The notes under the pieces: generated by a model | Databases searched by the model: none | Seen by the model: only the letters and a program-made list of their open reading frames with translations | Told to the model about the DNA's origin: nothing | Shown here: in pieces, positions 46,868 to 56,370 of the stretch | Position numbering within the stretch: the stretch's first letter is position 1 | How the letters are laid out: every line of letters begins with the position of its first letter | Source of the DNA: Calothrix sp. NIES-2100 | GTDB lineage: Bacteria; Cyanobacteriota; Cyanobacteriia; Cyanobacteriales; Nostocaceae | Direction: 5' to 3' | NCBI RefSeq assembly: GCF_002368195.1 | Contig: NZ_AP018178.1 | Coordinates: 3,430,791-3,494,790, forward strand | DNA: 64,000 nucleotides | Made by a program: the position numbers and the translations under genes

Positions 46868-47464
46868 TTACTGAGCAGGCATTCTTAAACCCGGATTACT
46901 AGGAGGAGAAACAAGGTTCAGAAATGTGATGAGTTTAAGTGTGCGACGGCGAATTTTCCAACGCCCATTTTGTTGGATAACGTCATCTTCATAAGTACCA
47001 TTAGCAATATCAATGCTAGTATCCGAACGTTTGTGGGTCGCATTTAGATAGGAAGTCATCGTTGCAGTATTACCGTTAATAGTGATGTTGAATGTACCCA
47101 TCAAGTGCTGTGTAGCTACATAGCCGTTTCCTTGGAATACGGAAGCAACAAAATCCGCCCAGTCATTTGTCCCGAAACGTGTCGCGGTGGTGACTCCATC
47201 AGGGAAAATCGCCGTAATTTTTGCATCTGTTGTAAAGCAGTCTTGATAAATATTCTTTCCGACTTGGATATCTCCTCGCCCAATCGCATCAGTTCCCAAA
47301 GCGTAGCAAACAGCCAATTGTTCAATGTCTGATTTAGCATTGGGTTGTGACGCAGAAGCAAGTTCAATTGTCCCTCCAATCAGTACAATTACGGTTGCAA
47401 TCGCAGCTATTAAGGTTGTGATACTCTGAAGACTGATTAACTTCTGATATTTGCTTTTTCTCAT
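46868..47464 (-). CDS. Exported SnoaL/NTF2-like protein
   Basis: A 198-residue protein. A hydrophobic stretch (LIAAIATVIVLIGGTIELASA, about residues 18-38) looks like a signal peptide or anchor. The rest is an NTF2-like cone fold: EQLAVCYALGTDAIGRGD helix, FTTDAKITAIFPDG, HLMGTFNITINGNTATM and a closing NGRWKIRRRTLKLI strand. Such proteins can be small-molecule enzymes or binding domains; which applies here is unknown. It lies on the opposite strand between two hybrid kinases, with its stop two bases from the end of paralogue 3. Confidence 0.8.
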   Translation of the reverse strand: MRKSKYQKLISLQSITTLIAAIATVIVLIGGTIELASASQPNAKSDIEQLAVCYALGTDAIGRGDIQVGKNIYQDCFTTDAKITAIFPDGVTTATRFGTNDWADFVASVFQGNGYVATQHLMGTFNITINGNTATMTSYLNATHKRSDTSIDIANGTYEDDVIQQNGRWKIRRRTLKLITFLNLVSPPSNPGLRMPAQ

Positions 47465-47572
47465 TTAATGTTGCTTCCTTATTTACCTTATTACCTGTGG
47501 TTTTACCCAAGATTGATCATCGAGATGCCGATGTAAATATTTTACTCGGCTGCTAAATAGTCATGCGTATTT

Positions 47573-47611
47573 GGGAATACTAAGTGCGAAACTCGCAAAT
47601 AGACAATGAGT
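47573..47611 (+). promoter_or_regulatory. Hybrid-kinase leader, copy 5 (different hairpin)
   Basis: GGGAATACTAAG is conserved, but the following hairpin is TGCGA (47585-47589) - AAC - TCGCA (47593-47597). The stem sequence has changed while a stem is kept. Distance to ATG 47612 (39) fits the other copies. Confidence 0.6.
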
Positions 47612-50600
47612 ATGATTAGCACTCAAGTTAGTATTCCCGGATATCAGGTCAAAGAAATCATTTATGATGGTTCCAAAACAATCGTCTATCGAGCAATCCG
47701 AGAACAAGATTCCTTAAGAGTAGTCATCAAACTGCTGAAAAATCCTTATCCCAGCTTTCGGGAAGTGGTGCAATTTCGTAATCAATATACCATTGCGAAA
47801 AATCTTAACTTCAGCGGAATCATCCAAACCCATAGCTTAGAAGCTTACGACAATGGTTATATATTGGTAATGGAAGACTTTGGGGGAATTTCCCTTAAGG
47901 ATTATTTCACCCAAGAGACTTTACATCTAACGCATTTACAGGAATTTTTACCAATTGCTATCTCTCTGTGCAATACTTTAGATTTTCTCTATCGTCATAG
48001 AATTATTCATAAGGATATTAAACCCGCCAATATTCTAATTAATCCTGAAACCAAACAAGTTAAATTAATTGACTTTAGTATTGCTTCCTTACTACCAAGA
48101 GAAACCCAATCCCTGAAAAATCCGCAAGTTTTGGAAGGAACATTATCTTATCTATCACCCGAACAAACAGGGAGAATGAATCGGGTAATTGACTATCGCA
48201 CTGATTTTTATTCTTTAGGTGTAACTTTTTATGAATTATTGACTGGTCAATTACCATTTCAATCAACTGATCTGATGGAGTTGGTACATAGTCACATTGC
48301 AAAAATACCTCCTTCAGTTAATAGGTCAGATATTCCGCGAGTTTTGGATGATATCGTGCAAAAATTAATGGCGAAAAATGCCGAAGAACGCTATCAGACT
48401 GCATTAGGTTTAAAGCATGATTTAGAAAAATGTTTAGAGCAAATCGCAGAAACTGGTGAAATTAATTATTTTGAAATTGCTCAGCGAGATATTTGCGATC
48501 GCTTTCTCATTCCCGAAAAATTATATGGTAGAGAAACGGAAGTTCAGCAACTATTAGCAGCATTTGACAGGGTTTCCCAGGGGAATAGCGAACTCATGTT
48601 AGTTGCAGGGTTTTCTGGTATTGGTAAAACTGTGGTAGTTAACGAAGTTCATAAACCCATTGTTAAACAACGGGGATATTTTATTAAAGGCAAATTTGAC
48701 CAGTTTAATCGGAATATTCCTTTTTCCGCATTTGTCCAAGCATTTCGGGATTTGATGGGGCAATTACTCGCCGAAAGTGATGCGCAAATCCACCAATGGA
48801 AAAGTAAAATTATTCAAGCATTAGGGAACGATGGACAGGTTATTATTGATGTCATTCCCGAATTAGAAAAAATTATTGGTCAACAACCACCTGCAACAGA
48901 ATTATCTGGTACGGCGGCTCAGAATCGATTTAATTTATTATTTCAGAAATTTTTGCAAGTATTTACCAGCCAAGAGCATCCGTTGGTAATATTTTTAGAT
49001 GATTTACAATGGGCTGATTTGGTTTCATTGAAGTTAATTCAATTATTAATAGCGGAAACAAATCAAGGATATTTACTATTAATTGGTGCATATCGAGATA
49101 ATGAGGTATCGACCGCTCATCCTTTGATGATTACATTAGATGGAATTAGCAAAGTCGGGGCGATTGTCAATACACTGACCCTACAACCCCTGAGTCAATT
49201 AAATTTAAATCAACTTGTAGTTGAAACCTTAAAGTGTGCCGAAGATTTGGCAGTTCCGCTTTCACAATTGATTTACCGCAAAACTCAAGGTAATCCTTTT
49301 TTTGCTACGCAATTTCTCAAGTCATTACATGAAGATGAATTAATTAATTTCAATTGGCGAGAAAGATGCTGGGAATGTGATATTGCTCAAATCAATCAGC
49401 AAACACTCACCTCCGATGTTGTGGAGTTTATGGTATTGCAATTACGAAAATTACCAGCATCGACTCAACAGGTATTAAAATATGCTGCTTGTATTGGCAA
49501 TTCCTTTGATTTAGAAACATTAGCGATTGTTTGCCAATTATCTCCGGTAGAAACGGCTGCATCTTTGTGGAAAGCTTTGCAGTTAGATTTTGTTTTGCCC
49601 CAAAGTACGGTTTATAAGTTTTATCAAGATGCTGAGGAACAAACCCAACTGAAAATTAGCGATCGCCACATCGCGAAGTATAAATTTTTGCACGATCGCA
49701 TCCAACAAGCAGCTTATTCTCTGATTCTGGAAGCAGACAGACAAAAGACACATTTGCAAATTGGGCGTTCTCTTTTACAAAGCATTTCCCCAGCTAAACA
49801 AGGAGAACATATTTTTGATATTGTCAATCAGTTAAATATTGGTAGGGTATTAATTGATGATAGCCAAGAACGAAGTCAATTAGCACAATTAAATCTCATT
49901 GCTGGGAAAAAAGCCAAAGCTGCTACTGCTTATACTGCGGCTGTGGAATATTCTCTGATTGGGTTAGAATTCCTCAGCGCAGATAGCTGGAAAAACCAAT
50001 ACCAATTAACATTGGAATTGCATGATTTAGTTGCTGAATCTGCTTACTTAAGTGGCGATTTTGAGCAGATGCAACATTATACAGAAATTATTCTGCAAAA
50101 TGCTAAAACATTACTAGATAAAGTACCTGTTTACGAAATTCAGATTACTGCTTGCATTGTTCAAAGCAAACAAATAGAAGGAATCCAAATTGCCCGTTCA
50201 ATTCTCCAACAATTAGGCATTAATTTTCCCGAACAACCAACAAATTTGGATATTCAGCAAGGTTTGCAACAAGTTATTGAGAATTTACAAGGTAAATCCA
50301 TCGCTGACTTAGTTCATTTACCGATAATGACAAAACCCGAAAATATCGCAGCAATGAAAATTTTAATGCGAGTCCTACCTGCTGCTTTTCAAATTGACCC
50401 GGTGATGGTTCCCTTAATCACTTTTGCAATGGTTCAGTTATCGATTAAATGCGGAAATACGCCCGTTTCTGCCTATGGTTATAGTTTGTATGGATTGCTG
50501 CTTTGTGGAGCCTTCGGTGATATTAACGCTGGCTGTGAATTTGGAAAATTGGCTTTGGGTATATTATCTAAATTTAATTCCTCAGATCTAAAAGCGAAAA

Positions 50601-53014
50601 TATTGACTGTTGTTAATGCTCATATAGCCCATTGGCAACAGCATATTCAAGAAACATTATCACCTGCGATTGACGGTTATTCGACAGGAATAGAAACAGG
50701 CGACCTCGAATATGCTGGTTATTGTGCTTATATTTATCCAGTTCATTCTTTTTGGTTAGGTAAGGAACTAGAAAACCTGGAAAAAGACTTTACTGTTTAT
50801 GTTGAATCTTTGAGAAAAATCAAGCAACAAGTCGCTTTCTATTGGAATTCAATTTATTACCAGAGTGTTTTAAATCTCCAGGGTAAATCTGAGCATTTAT
50901 ATGATTTGATTGGCACAGCTTATGATGAAAACAAAATGCTGGGTATACATCAAAAAGCCAACGATTTATATACAATAAATCACCTTTTCGTAAATAAACT
51001 CTTCATCAGTTATTTATTCAATAATTATGAACTGGCATTAAATAATGCCGAAATGGCAGAACAGTCTTTAGGAGGAGTTACTGGATTAGTTGTTGTGCCG
51101 CTGTTCTATTTTTACGATTCTTTAGTACGATTAGCGTTGTATCCTGGGGTTTCACTTTCTGAGCAAGAAGCTATTCTCGAAAAAATCCAAACTAATCAGG
51201 AAAAAATGGAAGTTTGGGCTAATCATGCGCCAATGAATTATTTACATAAATTCAATTTGGTAAATGCAGAAAAATATCGAGTCTTAGGCAGAAACTATGA
51301 AGCCGGAGATTGCTACGATCGGGCTATTTCTCTTGCCAAAAGCAACGGTTACACTCAAGAAGAGGCTTTAGCCAACGAACTTGCGGCTAAATTTTACCTT
51401 GACTGGGAAAAAGAAACAGTCGCCGCCGGATATATGCAACAAGCCTACTATTGCTATTCCCGTTGGGGTAGTCCAGTCAAAACCGACGATTTAGAAAAAC
51501 GTTATCCCCAACTACTAAAACCGATCCTGCTACAACGACGAATCAACCTCAATCCTTGGGAAACAATTTCCACCATAGCTTTCCCTAAAACATCTTCGTC
51601 TGCTCATAGTTCTACTCCTAGTAGCACCGATATTTGTGGAATCCTAGATTTTACAAGCGTACTCAAAGCCGCTCAAACTATTTCTAGCAGTATCGAATTA
51701 GATCAACTCCTCACCAGTCTCACCAAAATTATCTTAGAAAACTCCGGTGCAAAAAAATCTGTTTTGATTCTCCCGCAAGAAGATACATGGCAAATTCGAG
51801 CAATTACCTCTATTAATTCTCAAGGTGAAATCCAAACAAACCTTGACTTACAATTACTAGATACTTGTCGAGATGTCCCCAGAAAAATTATCAATTACGT
51901 CAAGAATACCCAATTATCTATTGTTATAGATAATTGTCAAACAGATATTCGTGGGCTAATTAGCGAATATGTGCTTACACATCAACCAAAAAGTATATTA
52001 TGCACACCAATTATTAACCAAGGGCATTTGCTGGGTATTCTCTACCTAGAAAATAAACTCACAAGCGGAGTATTTACCCAAGAACGCTTGCAAGTCATTA
52101 ACCTCCTTTCCTCCCAAGCAGCCATTTCTTTAGAAAATGCGCAACTTTATCAAAGAGTACAACAAGCGCTAGAAGATTTACAACAAGTCCAACTACAAAT
52201 TGTCCAAAGTGAAAAAATGTCAGCTTTGGGTAATTTAGTCGCAGGTGTAGCCCATGAAATGAACAATCCTCTCGGTTTTATTTATGCCAGTCTCCAACAA
52301 GCTAAACCGACAATTGCTGATATTAGTGAACACCTGAAATTATATCAAATAAATCTACCAAATCCCAGTGAAGAAGTTATTGAACATGCCGAAGGAATAG
52401 ACCTAGATTACATCCTAGAAGACTTACCGAAGATGATGGATGCAATGGTCATGGCGTGCGATCGCCTGAAAAATATTAGCACGAGTCTGCGCACTTTCTC
52501 ACGGGCGGATAAAGATTACAAAGTGCCGTTTAATATCCATGAAGGTATCGATAGTACAATTTTAATTCTCAAACATCGACTGAAAGCTAACACACAACGT
52601 CCCGCCATTGAGGTGGTTACTGATTATGGGAATTTACCCCAGGTTGAATGCTTCCCTGGACAATTAAATCAGGTATTTATGAACATTTTGGCAAATGCTA
52701 TTGATGCTTTAGAAGAATCTAATAATGGGCAGAGTTTTGTAGAAGTTCAAGCAAATGTCAACCAGATTACAATTAAAACATCATTCCAAGATAAGCAAGT
52801 AAAGATTACTATTGCTGATAATGGTCAAGGGATGAATGAAGAAGTTAAACAAAAGATATTTGACCATTTATTTACTACAAAATCTGTAGGTAAAGGCACA
52901 GGCTTAGGATTGGCGATCGCGCGGCAAATAGTTGAAGAAACCCACGGGGGAAAATTAACCTGCAACTCTGTTTTGGGCGAGGGTACAGAATTTTTTATTG
53001 AAATTCCCGTGTAA
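47612..53014 (+). CDS. HstK-type Ser/Thr kinase - AAA ATPase - GAF - histidine kinase, paralogue 4
   Basis: An 1800-residue protein from ATG 47612 (MISTQVSIPGYQVKE); ATG 47606 two codons upstream is the alternative. Kinase catalytic His133-Lys-Asp and DFS at 154, Walker A 333-340 (GFSGIGKT), GAF about 1345-1510, HisKA His1548 in AHEMNNP, and HATPase with DNGQGM and GKGTGLGLAIARQ. It is separated from the upstream copies by the SnoaL-like gene and has its own promoter region (47465-47572). It is the most diverged of the last three full copies at the N-terminus. Confidence 0.93.
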   Translation: MISTQVSIPGYQVKEIIYDGSKTIVYRAIREQDSLRVVIKLLKNPYPSFREVVQFRNQYTIAKNLNFSGIIQTHSLEAYDNGYILVMEDFGGISLKDYFTQETLHLTHLQEFLPIAISLCNTLDFLYRHRIIHKDIKPANILINPETKQVKLIDFSIASLLPRETQSLKNPQVLEGTLSYLSPEQTGRMNRVIDYRTDFYSLGVTFYELLTGQLPFQSTDLMELVHSHIAKIPPSVNRSDIPRVLDDIVQKLMAKNAEERYQTALGLKHDLEKCLEQIAETGEINYFEIAQRDICDRFLIPEKLYGRETEVQQLLAAFDRVSQGNSELMLVAGFSGIGKTVVVNEVHKPIVKQRGYFIKGKFDQFNRNIPFSAFVQAFRDLMGQLLAESDAQIHQWKSKIIQALGNDGQVIIDVIPELEKIIGQQPPATELSGTAAQNRFNLLFQKFLQVFTSQEHPLVIFLDDLQWADLVSLKLIQLLIAETNQGYLLLIGAYRDNEVSTAHPLMITLDGISKVGAIVNTLTLQPLSQLNLNQLVVETLKCAEDLAVPLSQLIYRKTQGNPFFATQFLKSLHEDELINFNWRERCWECDIAQINQQTLTSDVVEFMVLQLRKLPASTQQVLKYAACIGNSFDLETLAIVCQLSPVETAASLWKALQLDFVLPQSTVYKFYQDAEEQTQLKISDRHIAKYKFLHDRIQQAAYSLILEADRQKTHLQIGRSLLQSISPAKQGEHIFDIVNQLNIGRVLIDDSQERSQLAQLNLIAGKKAKAATAYTAAVEYSLIGLEFLSADSWKNQYQLTLELHDLVAESAYLSGDFEQMQHYTEIILQNAKTLLDKVPVYEIQITACIVQSKQIEGIQIARSILQQLGINFPEQPTNLDIQQGLQQVIENLQGKSIADLVHLPIMTKPENIAAMKILMRVLPAAFQIDPVMVPLITFAMVQLSIKCGNTPVSAYGYSLYGLLLCGAFGDINAGCEFGKLALGILSKFNSSDLKAKILTVVNAHIAHWQQHIQETLSPAIDGYSTGIETGDLEYAGYCAYIYPVHSFWLGKELENLEKDFTVYVESLRKIKQQVAFYWNSIYYQSVLNLQGKSEHLYDLIGTAYDENKMLGIHQKANDLYTINHLFVNKLFISYLFNNYELALNNAEMAEQSLGGVTGLVVVPLFYFYDSLVRLALYPGVSLSEQEAILEKIQTNQEKMEVWANHAPMNYLHKFNLVNAEKYRVLGRNYEAGDCYDRAISLAKSNGYTQEEALANELAAKFYLDWEKETVAAGYMQQAYYCYSRWGSPVKTDDLEKRYPQLLKPILLQRRINLNPWETISTIAFPKTSSSAHSSTPSSTDICGILDFTSVLKAAQTISSSIELDQLLTSLTKIILENSGAKKSVLILPQEDTWQIRAITSINSQGEIQTNLDLQLLDTCRDVPRKIINYVKNTQLSIVIDNCQTDIRGLISEYVLTHQPKSILCTPIINQGHLLGILYLENKLTSGVFTQERLQVINLLSSQAAISLENAQLYQRVQQALEDLQQVQLQIVQSEKMSALGNLVAGVAHEMNNPLGFIYASLQQAKPTIADISEHLKLYQINLPNPSEEVIEHAEGIDLDYILEDLPKMMDAMVMACDRLKNISTSLRTFSRADKDYKVPFNIHEGIDSTILILKHRLKANTQRPAIEVVTDYGNLPQVECFPGQLNQVFMNILANAIDALEESNNGQSFVEVQANVNQITIKTSFQDKQVKITIADNGQGMNEEVKQKIFDHLFTTKSVGKGTGLGLAIARQIVEETHGGKLTCNSVLGEGTEFFIEIPV

Positions 53015-53047
53015 ATGTTGGCTGCTGTTACTCGATAACATATATCT

Positions 53048-53085
53048 GGGAATACTAAATCCTAATGGCTTAAGGATTTAGTGGT
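53048..53085 (+). promoter_or_regulatory. Hybrid-kinase leader hairpin, copy 6 (pseudogene)
   Basis: GGGAATACTAAATCC, 11-base loop (53063-53073), GGATTTAGT (53074-53082), then GGT and ATG 53086. The 9-bp stem is perfect. Confidence 0.8.
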
Positions 53086-53518
53086 ATGTTGAGAATTCCT
53101 GGATATCAATTTAACGAAGAACTCTACAACGGCTCGAGAACTCTGGCTTATCGCGGATACCGAGAGATTGACGACAAACCTGTAGTGATGAAACTGCTGA
53201 AAAATCCTTATAAGAAGCAAATGATGGACGGCTTTTTGCAGAAATTAAAGCCAATCCCAACGTGAACACGATTAAAACTTCACTAGAAGATAAGCAAGTG
53301 AAAATTACCATTGCTGATAATGGTATAGGCATGATTGAAGCAATAAAACAAAGAATTTTTGACAATTTATTTACTATTAAATAAGTAAGTAAGGTACGGG
53401 GTTATGATAGGCGATCGCTCGTCAAATAATAGTAGATAAACACGCTGGTTTGCTAGAGTGCAATTCCTTTCTAGGAAAAGGTACTGAGTTGATAATTCAA
53501 ATACCTGTTAAGCAATAA
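53086..53518 (+). pseudogene. Second collapsed hybrid-kinase remnant
   Basis: Translation begins MLRIPGYQFNEELYNGSRTL and continues to KLLKNPYK (about residue 45). It then jumps to DNA from the histidine kinase ATPase domain (AAGAAGCAAATGATGGACGG, compare the GAAGAAGCAAATCATGGACG of paralogue 2), out of frame, so it stops at TGA within 60 codons. The rest reads as HATPase in another frame with further stops and small indels up to TAA 53516-53518. About 5 kb are missing relative to full copies. Confidence 0.9.
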
Positions 53519-53533
53519 AAAAGAGGTGATATC

Positions 53534-54931
53534 TTGGCAAAAGAAGCAAGAAATGACGAAGTCGCTTGGCTGCGAATCGAAAATGCGCAATTAAAGCAGC
53601 AGGTAGCAGAAATTAATCATAAATATCAAGCTATTATCACCCAAAAAGAACATGATTCTCTTTATAGTTCTCAAACAGAATTACTGGCATTATTTAATGC
53701 TATAGAAGATGTCATTCTTGTTCTCAACACTGAGGGTAGATACTTAAAAATCGCACCTAGTAGTGCGCCTTCATTATATAAACCCCCGGCAGAAATGGTG
53801 GGCAAAACTATGCATGAAGTGTTACCGTCTGCCTTTGCCGATTATTTTCTTGATTGCGTTCTACAGGCGATCGCCACCAAAAAAACTGTGAAGGCAGAAT
53901 ATAGCTTACCCATAGGCGAGCGAGAAGTTTGGTTTGAAGCCAGTATAGCTGTGATGGGAGAAGATACTGTGGTTGTTGTCGCCAGAGATATGAGCGATCG
54001 CAAACAAATGGAAACCCAACTTCGCAAGCAAGCAGAAGATTTAGAAAACACTCTTCAAGAACTCAAACGCACCCAAATCCAAATGCTCCAATCAGAAAAA
54101 ATGTCGAGCTTGGGACAATTGGTAGCTGGAGTAGCACACGAAATTAACAACCCCGTCAATTTTATCCACGGCAATATTACCCATGTAGAACAATATACCG
54201 AAGATTTATTGTATTTGATTAGCTTTTATCAACAACAAAATTTAAATGAGTCACAAATTCAAAACTTGTTGCATGAGCTTGATTTAGAGTTTATCCAGAC
54301 AGATTTACCAAAAACTCTTAAATCTATGAAAATGGGTACTCAACGTATTCGGGAAATTGTTTTATCTTTACGAAATTTCTCCCGCATGGATGAAGCTGAT
54401 TTTAAGGAAGTTGATATTCATGAAGGTATCGAAAGTACGCTATTAATTTTACAGCATCGTCTCAAAGAAAAAGCAAAAAGCCCAAGTATTGAAATTAGCA
54501 GAATCTATAGCAAATTACCTTTAATAGAATGTTATGCCGGACAATTAAATCAGGTATTTATGAACATTTTTACAAATGCCATTGATGCCATAGAAGAAAA
54601 AAATAAGACACTTTCTTTGGCGGAAATACAAGCAAATCCTCATCAAATTATCATTCGTACCGCAGTCATAGATAATGATTGGATTGAAATTGCGATCGCA
54701 GATAATGGCATAGGCATGACTGATGAGGTGCAAAAACAAATGTTTAATCCATTCTTTACTACTAAAGCTATTGGTAGTGGTACCGGAATGGGAATGTCTA
54801 TCAGTTATCAACTCATTACAGAAAAACATGGGGGAAAGTTGAATTGTGTTTCAACGCCCAATCGAGGTACTGAAATTTTGATCCAAATACCTATTCGTCA
54901 ATGCCCAGATCGTGTTACCTCTGGAGCATGA
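53534..54931 (+). CDS. PAS-domain soluble histidine kinase
   Basis: A 465-residue protein without membrane segments. An N-terminal coiled coil (residues 8-45), a PAS domain (about 48-155, LFNAIEDVILVLNTEGRYL to ARDMSDRKQ), a second coiled coil and HisKA with His202 in AHEINNP, then HATPase with NAIDAIEE, DNGIGM and SGTGMGMSIS. The TTG start is supported by AGAGGTGAT at 53522-53530. Its C-terminal half is related to that of the hybrid kinases but clearly distinct. It follows the second remnant by 15 bp and overlaps the convergent sensor gene by 34 bp. Confidence 0.9.
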   Translation: MAKEARNDEVAWLRIENAQLKQQVAEINHKYQAIITQKEHDSLYSSQTELLALFNAIEDVILVLNTEGRYLKIAPSSAPSLYKPPAEMVGKTMHEVLPSAFADYFLDCVLQAIATKKTVKAEYSLPIGEREVWFEASIAVMGEDTVVVVARDMSDRKQMETQLRKQAEDLENTLQELKRTQIQMLQSEKMSSLGQLVAGVAHEINNPVNFIHGNITHVEQYTEDLLYLISFYQQQNLNESQIQNLLHELDLEFIQTDLPKTLKSMKMGTQRIREIVLSLRNFSRMDEADFKEVDIHEGIESTLLILQHRLKEKAKSPSIEISRIYSKLPLIECYAGQLNQVFMNIFTNAIDAIEEKNKTLSLAEIQANPHQIIIRTAVIDNDWIEIAIADNGIGMTDEVQKQMFNPFFTTKAIGSGTGMGMSISYQLITEKHGGKLNCVSTPNRGTEILIQIPIRQCPDRVTSGA

Positions 54932-56370
54932 GTTATCGGTAATATCAAGGTGAAGGCTGTTTGACCGTCAGATGTGGAATTCAGGGTGAGTTCGCCACGG
55001 TGGGCGCGAGCAATTTCCCGGGCGAGGCTGAGTCCGAGTCCAATTCCTTCGACTTGGCGGGTACGCGCCGGATCGCCGCGATAAAAGCGGTCAAACAGGC
55101 GATCGCGATCGCTCACCGGAATATCTTTAGATGCATTGGCAATGGTAATGTGGAGAGTATTTTGCCTTTGTTGAGCTTGAATCTCAATCCAGCCGTTAGC
55201 AAGATTATATTTGATGGCATTACTCAAGAGATTTTGCAAAACTTGCATGAGTAAATCGCGATCGCCTTGTACCTTCAATCCAGCAGGAATGTGATTTTTT
55301 ACACTTAAATGAGGAGCCAATAGTTCTATATCCTCAACCATTTCCATCAGCAACTGTGACATATCCACCGCAACCAGATACAAACTCATTTGTCCCGCAT
55401 CTGCTAGAGACAGCAGTAAGAGTTTGCGCATAATTCCACTGAGACGGCGCACTTCATCCAACAAATTACTCAGACGCTGTTGCACTTCACTTCCAGGGTC
55501 AACCTGTTGTAAAGTTCTTTCCAGTTCGCCTTGGAGAATAGTTAGGGGTGTTTTCAGTTCGTGAGCAGCATCAGCACTGAAGCGGGAAGCTTGGGTAAAA
55601 CTGCGTTCTAGGCGTGAGAGCATTTGGTTAAACACCTCAATCAATTCCACAAACTCAACATCCGTTGTTCCAATGGGAATGCGCTGATCTAGCCCTTTGA
55701 CTGTCACCTGTTGAATCACACCCGTTAATTGACCGATGGGACGCAACGCACCGCCAGAAATTAACCATGCGCCCACCGCAACCAGTAGCAAGGCTATGGG
55801 AATGGAAACGAGAAAGATATTGCCAATGCTAGCCATCTCTTGATTAACAGATTGCAAGCTAACTGCGATCGCTACCTGACTATTAGGAAATTTAGCTGCA
55901 CCAATTCGCCAAGTTGCTTTTGCTGTGTTTTCAGTCACAAATTGTGGTGGAAGGAGGCGAAAAGGTGGTGGTTCTACGGATGGGTTTAGCCGTCGTTCTC
56001 TAGGAGGTGGTGGTGGTAAAGGCGTTAACTGAAGACGCTTAACCAGCAGACTTTTCACCTCTATGTCATCAGGTAGGGCATTAGATTGATAAACTGTATT
56101 GCCATTACTATCAAGTACCAGCACAGCAATGGGAATTGTGCTATGAGTTCCCAAGCCAAAGGGTACTAATTCTGGGCGGGGATGCAAGCGATCGCGTTCT
56201 GGGGGACGACTGGCGCGCATCAACTGATTTAAGAGTTCTGCATCCAAACGGCTGATTTTGGCACTGTAAATTTGAAACCAGGAAACAGCACCAAACCCGA
56301 CTAAGGTGCTACCAGCCAAAGCCGCAGATAACAGAGCAATCCGGAAGCGAAACGATCGCAGTTGTTTCAC
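54898..56370 (-). CDS. Two-component sensor histidine kinase with HAMP domain
   Basis: A 490-residue membrane sensor. Two membrane helices (about 10-32 and 184-206) flank a periplasmic domain with a Pro-rich stretch (PLPPPPPRERR). HAMP (about 207-258), HisKA with His270 in AAHELKTPL, and HATPase with NLLSNAIKYN, DRFYRG and GIGLGLSLA follow. It overlaps the upstream regulator by 4 bp (coupled). The input is unknown; related cyanobacterial pairs respond to metals, redox or envelope stress. Its 3' end overlaps the convergent kinase gene. Confidence 0.92.
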   Translation of the reverse strand: MKQLRSFRFRIALLSAALAGSTLVGFGAVSWFQIYSAKISRLDAELLNQLMRASRPPERDRLHPRPELVPFGLGTHSTIPIAVLVLDSNGNTVYQSNALPDDIEVKSLLVKRLQLTPLPPPPPRERRLNPSVEPPPFRLLPPQFVTENTAKATWRIGAAKFPNSQVAIAVSLQSVNQEMASIGNIFLVSIPIALLLVAVGAWLISGGALRPIGQLTGVIQQVTVKGLDQRIPIGTTDVEFVELIEVFNQMLSRLERSFTQASRFSADAAHELKTPLTILQGELERTLQQVDPGSEVQQRLSNLLDEVRRLSGIMRKLLLLSLADAGQMSLYLVAVDMSQLLMEMVEDIELLAPHLSVKNHIPAGLKVQGDRDLLMQVLQNLLSNAIKYNLANGWIEIQAQQRQNTLHITIANASKDIPVSDRDRLFDRFYRGDPARTRQVEGIGLGLSLAREIARAHRGELTLNSTSDGQTAFTLILPITHAPEVTRSGH

